Assembly: GCA_018136815.1 (NCBI GenBank)
Contig: CM030937.1
Location: 3,771,820-3,835,819 of the forward strand
DNA: 64,000 nucleotides
Source: Isochrysis galbana
Lineage: Eukaryota > Haptophyta > Isochrysidales > Isochrysidaceae
Reading direction: 5' to 3'
A program made the position numbers and the translations under genes. Under the pieces are notes generated by a model, which had not been told where the DNA came from, ran no database searches, and saw only the letters and a list, made by a program, of their open reading frames with translations. Of the stretch, positions 60,065 to 64,000 are shown piece after piece. Every line of letters begins with the position of its first letter. The stretch's first letter is position 1.

Positions 60065-60682
60065 CTAAAACAAAAAGGTCGATCGCGGATGCGACAGGCT
60101 GCCATCATTTGTGATGCACACAATCTCCCGGATACCGGGTGATATTTCCCTGTTTATGTACGCATTGTTCATGTGCGTATCTGCACTAAGTATTGATACG
60201 TCTGATACGCCTGTATTGCTCAAGTAATGCATTGATTTCCAGCAAAATATATCATCGTATTCGCATTCTTCGTGAGAAGGAGTGTTTGTTATCGTCCAGC
60301 ATTCCCGTAAGCCGTTTGTTCGTTGAGATTTAAATTCTGGGCTGCACCCCCTTCCTTCTTCACATTCTTTCAGTACAACAATGGCAATAAAGTTATGTAG
60401 AAATGAAATCGCGAAAGTTTGAAAGGATCCTGCGCAAAAATTGTAGTTGCTTGACAACACTAAAATCATTTTCCTTTTATTATTCACGTGCGCATTCAGG
60501 TATTGCAATGGCGTTTCAAAGTAGTCTTTAAATACATCTTTCTTATATGATCGAATTGTGTTTTGTTGATGCAACATTGATAACAGATTTACTCCGTCGA
60601 GTATTACCACTTCTGTATTGTTGTCGAGTTTTTGCTGAATATGAGCAAATATTTCATCTAGTCGTTGAGTTAAGGATGTCAT
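60065..60682 (-). CDS. NYN/PIN-like nuclease-fold protein
   Basis: 205 residues from ATG 60682. Residues 20-35 (NNTEVVILDGVNLLSML) give a first strand ending in Asp-Gly-x-Asn, the hallmark of NYN/PIN-type nucleases (compare Zc3h12a/Regnase: IDG.N). A second strand, RKMILVLSSNYNF, follows. YDDIFCWKSMHYLSNTG (about 145-160) and VSILSADTHMNN supply the two later acidic positions expected in the active site (DD...D). A metal-dependent RNase is therefore plausible, but the call rests on spaced motifs. The gene is AT-rich and Asn/Ile/Lys-rich, unlike its neighbours. It lies 59 bp downstream of the next gene on the same strand. No intron. Such composition and packing are seen in genes acquired from large DNA viruses, but no viral hallmark is visible. 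Confidence 0.5.
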   Translation of the reverse strand: MTSLTQRLDEIFAHIQQKLDNNTEVVILDGVNLLSMLHQQNTIRSYKKDVFKDYFETPLQYLNAHVNNKRKMILVLSSNYNFCAGSFQTFAISFLHNFIAIVVLKECEEGRGCSPEFKSQRTNGLRECWTITNTPSHEECEYDDIFCWKSMHYLSNTGVSDVSILSADTHMNNAYINREISPGIREIVCITNDGSLSHPRSTFLF

Positions 60683-60741
60683 GCTTATAAATTGAGCCGC
60701 ATAAAATAAACAATCCGACCAAATTCTCAATCAGCACGCCT

Positions 60742-61761
60742 TCAATCCCATACGATCGATGGGGCGTCATTTCGTAGCATATATTCAGCTTGTGAAATTG
60801 CAACACTCAATAACTTATACCCAAACGGCACCAACTCAAGAATATCGAATTCCATATCATAAATCACTTGCTCACACGATCTCGAAATTCTTTCTAACTC
60901 ATCGGGTGTACTGGAATCAGTGAAGATGTCCATGATGTACTTGTCTTTTTCCCAAAAGCTCAGAAATTCAACCGCCCATTCATAGGCATTATTTAGATTC
61001 GGATCAGGTAGTATCGAAGTGAGAGCGAACACTGCATATATGATTCGATGATAAAACGGCTTAGTGAGAAATTTTTGTTCAATTGGCCACATGTGCAACT
61101 GCAACATCGCGTCCCTAATTTGACGTTCCGGTATCTCGGCCACTTCATTCATTGTATCAATCTGATTCAATGTTTGCCACCCCTCAACCTGCTCTCCAAA
61201 AAGAGTCAGGTACAGGGCAGGCGTTAATCCATCCATCAAAGACACTGAGACGACATCAGGCGCTATCACGGCAAGTAGCTCGACTAGCTGAGAGCGGACA
61301 ACTTCACGTTCATCTTCGCTCTCGAAGATCATGGTTGAACCCACTTCGTCTATGTCAAAGTCGACCTCTTTGAGCTTGGTCTCGAGTGGTTCAACGGAGT
61401 CCGCCGTCGTGTCGTCATGAAGCTCGATGACTTGAATCGCGTTCAATAGTAAGATGACAGCGTTGAAGATCACTTCCCTGACCGATTGCGCGGAGCCGCG
61501 GTACAGGATTGCACGATCATCACTCGAAGGAGTTTTAATTGGCCAGACGTACAACCTCCTCGTCGCACGTCGCAGCTTCGCCCGTATGTCCAATCCTTCC
61601 CGGTAGACAAGACTGTCGACTAGCGCTTGCCGATTGACTGAGGACAGGCTCAGTCGGTCCTTAGATGAGAGAAAGTGACTTATGCGCCTACTCGCGTCAT
61701 TTGTGAGCTTCGGGTTGAGTTGTTCGACCACACGATCCATGGGCGCTCTGTCTTTTTTCAT
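60742..61761 (-). CDS. Unrecognised AT-rich gene with possible F-box-like N-terminus
   Basis: 339 residues from ATG 61761. Residues 23-43 (ASRRISHFLSSKDRLSLSSV) resemble an F-box helix pair, weakly. The rest is acidic and helical (VREVIFNAVILLLNAIQVIE; LVELLAVIAPDVVSVSLMDG; FLSFWEKDKYIMDIF), with no catalytic motif seen. A TATA-like TATAAAAAAATAATG lies about 20 bp upstream. It shares strand, AT-rich codon use and close spacing with the NYN-like gene at 60065-60682, so the two probably arrived or are expressed together. No intron. No family recognised. Confidence 0.55.
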   Translation of the reverse strand: MKKDRAPMDRVVEQLNPKLTNDASRRISHFLSSKDRLSLSSVNRQALVDSLVYREGLDIRAKLRRATRRLYVWPIKTPSSDDRAILYRGSAQSVREVIFNAVILLLNAIQVIELHDDTTADSVEPLETKLKEVDFDIDEVGSTMIFESEDEREVVRSQLVELLAVIAPDVVSVSLMDGLTPALYLTLFGEQVEGWQTLNQIDTMNEVAEIPERQIRDAMLQLHMWPIEQKFLTKPFYHRIIYAVFALTSILPDPNLNNAYEWAVEFLSFWEKDKYIMDIFTDSSTPDELERISRSCEQVIYDMEFDILELVPFGYKLLSVAISQAEYMLRNDAPSIVWD

Positions 61762-61773
61762 TGCCGTATACTA

Positions 61774-61792
61774 CATTATTTTTTTATACCAA
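61774..61792 (-). promoter_or_regulatory. TATA-like element before the 61761 start
   Basis: Minus strand GGTATAAAAAAATAATG lies about 15-30 bp upstream of the ATG. Such a close TATA leaves a very short leader, as in compact viral-type genes. Confidence 0.4.
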
Positions 61793-61904
61793 TGGCTTAT
61801 TCTCGTGGTGTTTGCAACGGCGAGGAGGAGAGGGGGCGGCTGAACCTTAATTTAACTCAAAATATTTAAAGACGCGCGGCGCATGAGGCTGTGCGAGAGG
61901 CGCT
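61793..61904. other. Spacer
   Basis: Junction between the AT-rich pair and GC-rich repeats. No gene seen. Confidence 0.4.
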
Positions 61905-62275
61905 GCGGTGCACCGGAAAATATGTAAGTCCCGCACCTGTTTACAGGATAAGTCGGGACTGAGGACGCCGCCAGCCCGGCAGGCATAGGAGGAAGGTGGG
62001 AACGGATCACCGGGGGGGGGGCGCGGGCCACCGACCATATCTAAGCCCTTTTCCCCTATCCCCCTAGTAGTGCACGGGTGCACGGGGGGAGTCGCCTGAT
62101 GGCGGGGGGGAAAGGGCCGGGAGAGTGGGGGGGTAGAAAGTTTTGCTGCGTGAGTAGAAAGTAGAGGGTCCACGGCCGCGTGTGCGGTGAGACTATTAAG
62201 AAATTAATTAATGCTACTTGTAGTGGGTAGAGGTTCCATTCGCCGCGAGTGCGGTAGGAATATTAAAAAGTTTTT
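61905..62275 (+). repeat. R2 repeat, plus-strand copy with complete 3' end
   Basis: GGAAAATATGTAAGTCCCGC, CTGTTTACAGGATAAGTCGG, ACCATATCTAAGCCC and, at the end, CCATTCGCCGCGAGTGCGGT then AGGAATATTAAAAAG with six T. A LINE-like partial end (GTGAGACTATTAAG at 62187) lies inside it, suggesting two ends in tandem. Confidence 0.75.
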
Positions 62276-62523
62276 TATCTCGAAATTCGAAGATGTGAAT
62301 TTTATTTTTATTGTTACAGAGAGCTGCGTCCCTCTGCCCAGCAGGCCGATCCTGCACCAATTTCTGACACGCTGCCGTCACGGCCGTCGACGAAACCCGT
62401 CGCGCACGCTACCGGGCTCAACTAGAAGCTGACGCTTCTCGAATGGTGGCGTTGTGCCCTCGAGACCACTATTCTTATGATTGGTCGCCATGGAGGGGGG
62501 CCTCGCGCCCCCCCCCCACTCTC
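62276..62523. other. Spacer with R1-like segment
   Basis: GATTGGTCGCCATGGAGGGG (62480) recalls the R1 head at 31075. No gene seen. Confidence 0.4.
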
Positions 62524-62690
62524 TCAAAAAAAAACCCTTTTAACATTCTCGCCTCGCCCGAGGCACTAGATCGCATACTCGTAGCCACGCCCCCTTCCCT
62601 TCCTCACCCTCATTCCTCATTCCCCGCCTTGCGGCAACTCCCCTCGTGCTCTACTTAGGGGCTCGGGTCATGTGGGGGGCTACCCAAAAA
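62524..62690 (-). mobile_element. LINE 3'-UTR fragment
   Basis: Reverse complement ends GAGAATGTTAAAAGGG plus nine T (62532-62524). Interior CCTTGCGGCAACTCCCCTCG and TGCTCTACTTAGGGGCTCGG match 31999-32045 and 15001-15035. Confidence 0.75.
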
Positions 62691-62696
62691 GAAAAC

Positions 62697-62755
62697 AAGC
62701 ACATATGGATGACAAAAAAATCAGCTGGCCCTCTTTTGACGGAACGCGACTTAGG
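62697..62755 (-). repeat. R3a fragment (inverted)
   Basis: Reverse complement of ATGGATGACAAAAAAATCAG then CTGGCCCTCTTTTGACGGAA and CGCGACTT matches 50773-50825 closely. Confidence 0.75.
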
Positions 62756-63908
62756 GAAGGGCCGCGGCTCGCCGCGGCCACTCGCTCTAGCGAGGGAGAT
62801 TAGCGCTTCTGGGCTACTATTCACGAGTGCCCCCCCCCCCCTGCGTTGCTTTTACCCGAAAGGGGTTTTCCCCCAGCGTGGACTCGAGGAGAGGACGCGC
62901 TGGGGTGCGCGGGGTCGGTGCATGCACTGGGGGGAGGACAAATATCGAGGGGAGGGGGCAGTGCCCCCACCCCCCGGTATCACTCGTACACCTGGCCCGT
63001 CAGGCATGGCGGGATTCCGGATTCCGGGACGGAAAAGTTATGTCCAATTAGCTAGTGGGGTTGGCTAGGATATAACATTGATTATTATTATATCCGGCCT
63101 CGTTTCATCCTTCTCTTTCTCTTTTCCCGCGTGTTTCCTTCCCCCGCGCGTGTCCCCTCTCCCCGTGAGTCCGTGAGTGTCTTCTACTCTACGGTCACCC
63201 CTACGCTCAGCGCCACCGCTCGAGCGCTCTCTGTCGCATTCGCGAATCGACACTCGTTAGGCTTCGCTCTTCTCTTCGTCGTTCGGTATTTATCGTTATA
63301 ATTCTCTCGTTCTCGTTCTCGGTCAAAAGCTTCGCTTGGATGCATGGGATCGTGGGTTGTGGAGCGCCCTCTCTCTTCCTCTCGAAAGAGAAGGGAAGTT
63401 TCCCCACCTTTCTTCCTCCCAGGCGCCTCGCAAATAGGTTTAATTTGCTATCTCCCCTGCGTTTCTTTATCTGCTTCAGGGGGCAATTAGGTTTAATTTG
63501 CGACCTCTTCGCATCTCCCCCTTAGGCACATCGCACTCCTTTCGTCTTATTTGGTAGGTCTCTTGGAATCCTGCGTAGCAAGATTGCCCCTCGATTCCGT
63601 TATGGTGCGATTCCCGTTCCAGACAAGATCGCCGACAGATCGCCCTTTGATCGTCGTCCGTTGTTGTCTGATCGGAGTGTTTGGGTTTGATTTCAGTCGA
63701 GTTATGTGAGAAAGTCGTGGGGCGAGAGTCGGGGTGTTTTCCTGGGTGCCGTTGTCCGTCGTCCTGTCGTCAGTCGTCATCCGTCGTCGCTCTCGCTCTC
63801 GTCGCTCTCGCTCTCGTAACACTCAGACCCTACAATCCCTCCTCGCCTCGCCAGCCCCTGCCACCACAGCCCTCCTCACACTCACCCTCGCCTTTCGCCG
63901 CTCGTTCC
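62756..63908. other. 5' region of the gene at the window end
   Basis: No supported gene. C/T-rich with TCTCGCTCTCGTCG-type tracts from 63780. The word TAGGTTTAATTTGC occurs twice, at about 63437 and 63488. Confidence 0.45.
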
Positions 63909-64000
63909 ATGTCGCTTTCGCCGCCGTCCTCGCCCTCGCTCAAGCCCGCCTGCCCGCCTTCCTCTGCTGACGGGCTTCAGCCCGTCAGCACCTCTGAAGT
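63909..64000 (+). CDS. First exon of a Pro/Ser-rich protein (continues beyond window)
   Basis: Open frame from ATG 63909 to the window edge, 30 residues starting MSLSPPSSPSLKPACPPSSA. Similar to the short frame at 59421-59224 on the other strand, including parts of the leader. Function not predictable. Confidence 0.4.
   Translation, partial: MSLSPPSSPSLKPACPPSSADGLQPVSTSE

Noticed and set aside
60065..61761. Definite giant-virus insertion
   Set aside because: Composition and packing suggest foreign origin, but no capsid, polymerase, ATPase or other viral hallmark is present, so this stays a hypothesis.
1..64000. tRNA, rRNA or CRISPR array
   Set aside because: I looked for T-loop and A/B-box words, rRNA-like conserved strings and short regularly spaced repeats with unique spacers. 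None was convincing. The tandem repeats at 51.6-52.1 and 58.8 kb lack spacer structure.

Overview
The window looks like nuclear DNA of a flagellated, plastid-bearing eukaryotic alga. It carries an axonemal dynein heavy chain, candidate centriole and ciliary transition-zone proteins, spliceosomal introns of about 65-160 bp with GT...AG ends, and a Tic22-like plastid protein. The Tic22-like protein starts with a signal-peptide-like segment followed by an Arg/Ser/Thr-rich stretch, as expected for a complex (secondary) plastid. A haptophyte or photosynthetic stramenopile would fit, but the species cannot be fixed from sequence alone. Most DNA is GC-rich. The segment at about 58.7-61.8 kb is clearly more AT-rich. 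Three 100-N scaffold gaps (10284-10383, 35384-35483, 53469-53568) each cut genes.

Layout: 0.2-1.2 kb, GT31-type glycosyltransferase (+). 4.1-6.5 kb, one polypeptide joining a prolyl 4-hydroxylase domain to a GT60 (Skp1 GnT1-type) transferase (+). 8.3-10.3 kb, unrecognised helical protein (-), head to head across a gap with the C-terminal end of a SET-domain protein (+, to 10.9 kb). 11.5-13 kb, nested LINE remnants with a readable target-site duplication. 13.7-14.5 kb, Tic22-like protein (-). 14.9-19.8 kb, almost complete LINE (-). 20.7-30.3 kb, a roughly 3,136-residue fimbrin/plastin-like protein (-) with about 28 copies of an unrecognised ~40-residue motif before four calponin-homology domains. 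31-33.5 kb, truncated LINE and short repeats. 34-34.4 kb, a cluster of perfect palindromes. 34.4-35.4 kb, 5' part of a SPICE1-like gene, then a gap, then 35.5-42.9 kb, the C-terminal two thirds of an inner-arm dynein heavy chain (+). 44-48.6 kb, two more LINE copies (+). 48.9-49.8 kb, membrane-anchored SDR (+). 50.9-51.6 kb, frameshifted gene remnant (-). 53.6-54.5 kb, GT92/GT2-like transferase (-). 55.7-56.9 kb, TMEM237-like membrane protein (+). 60-61.8 kb, two tightly packed AT-rich genes (-), one NYN/PIN nuclease-like. The window ends in the first exon of a Pro/Ser-rich protein.

The space between genes is a mosaic of repeats. LINE copies share a 3' terminus of the form GAATATTAAAAGG followed by a run of T rather than A. 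Four short repeat families, named R1-R4 here, recur several times. R2 shares the LINE 3' terminus and may be mobilised by it. The genes do not form an operon-like unit. The shared themes are cilium/cytoskeleton (dynein, SPICE1-like, TMEM237-like, fimbrin) and cytoplasmic or Golgi glycosylation (GT31, P4H-GT60, GT92-like). Strongest leads: the giant fimbrin repeat extension, the P4H-GT60 fusion with a possible F-box start, and the T-tailed LINE with its short partner repeats.
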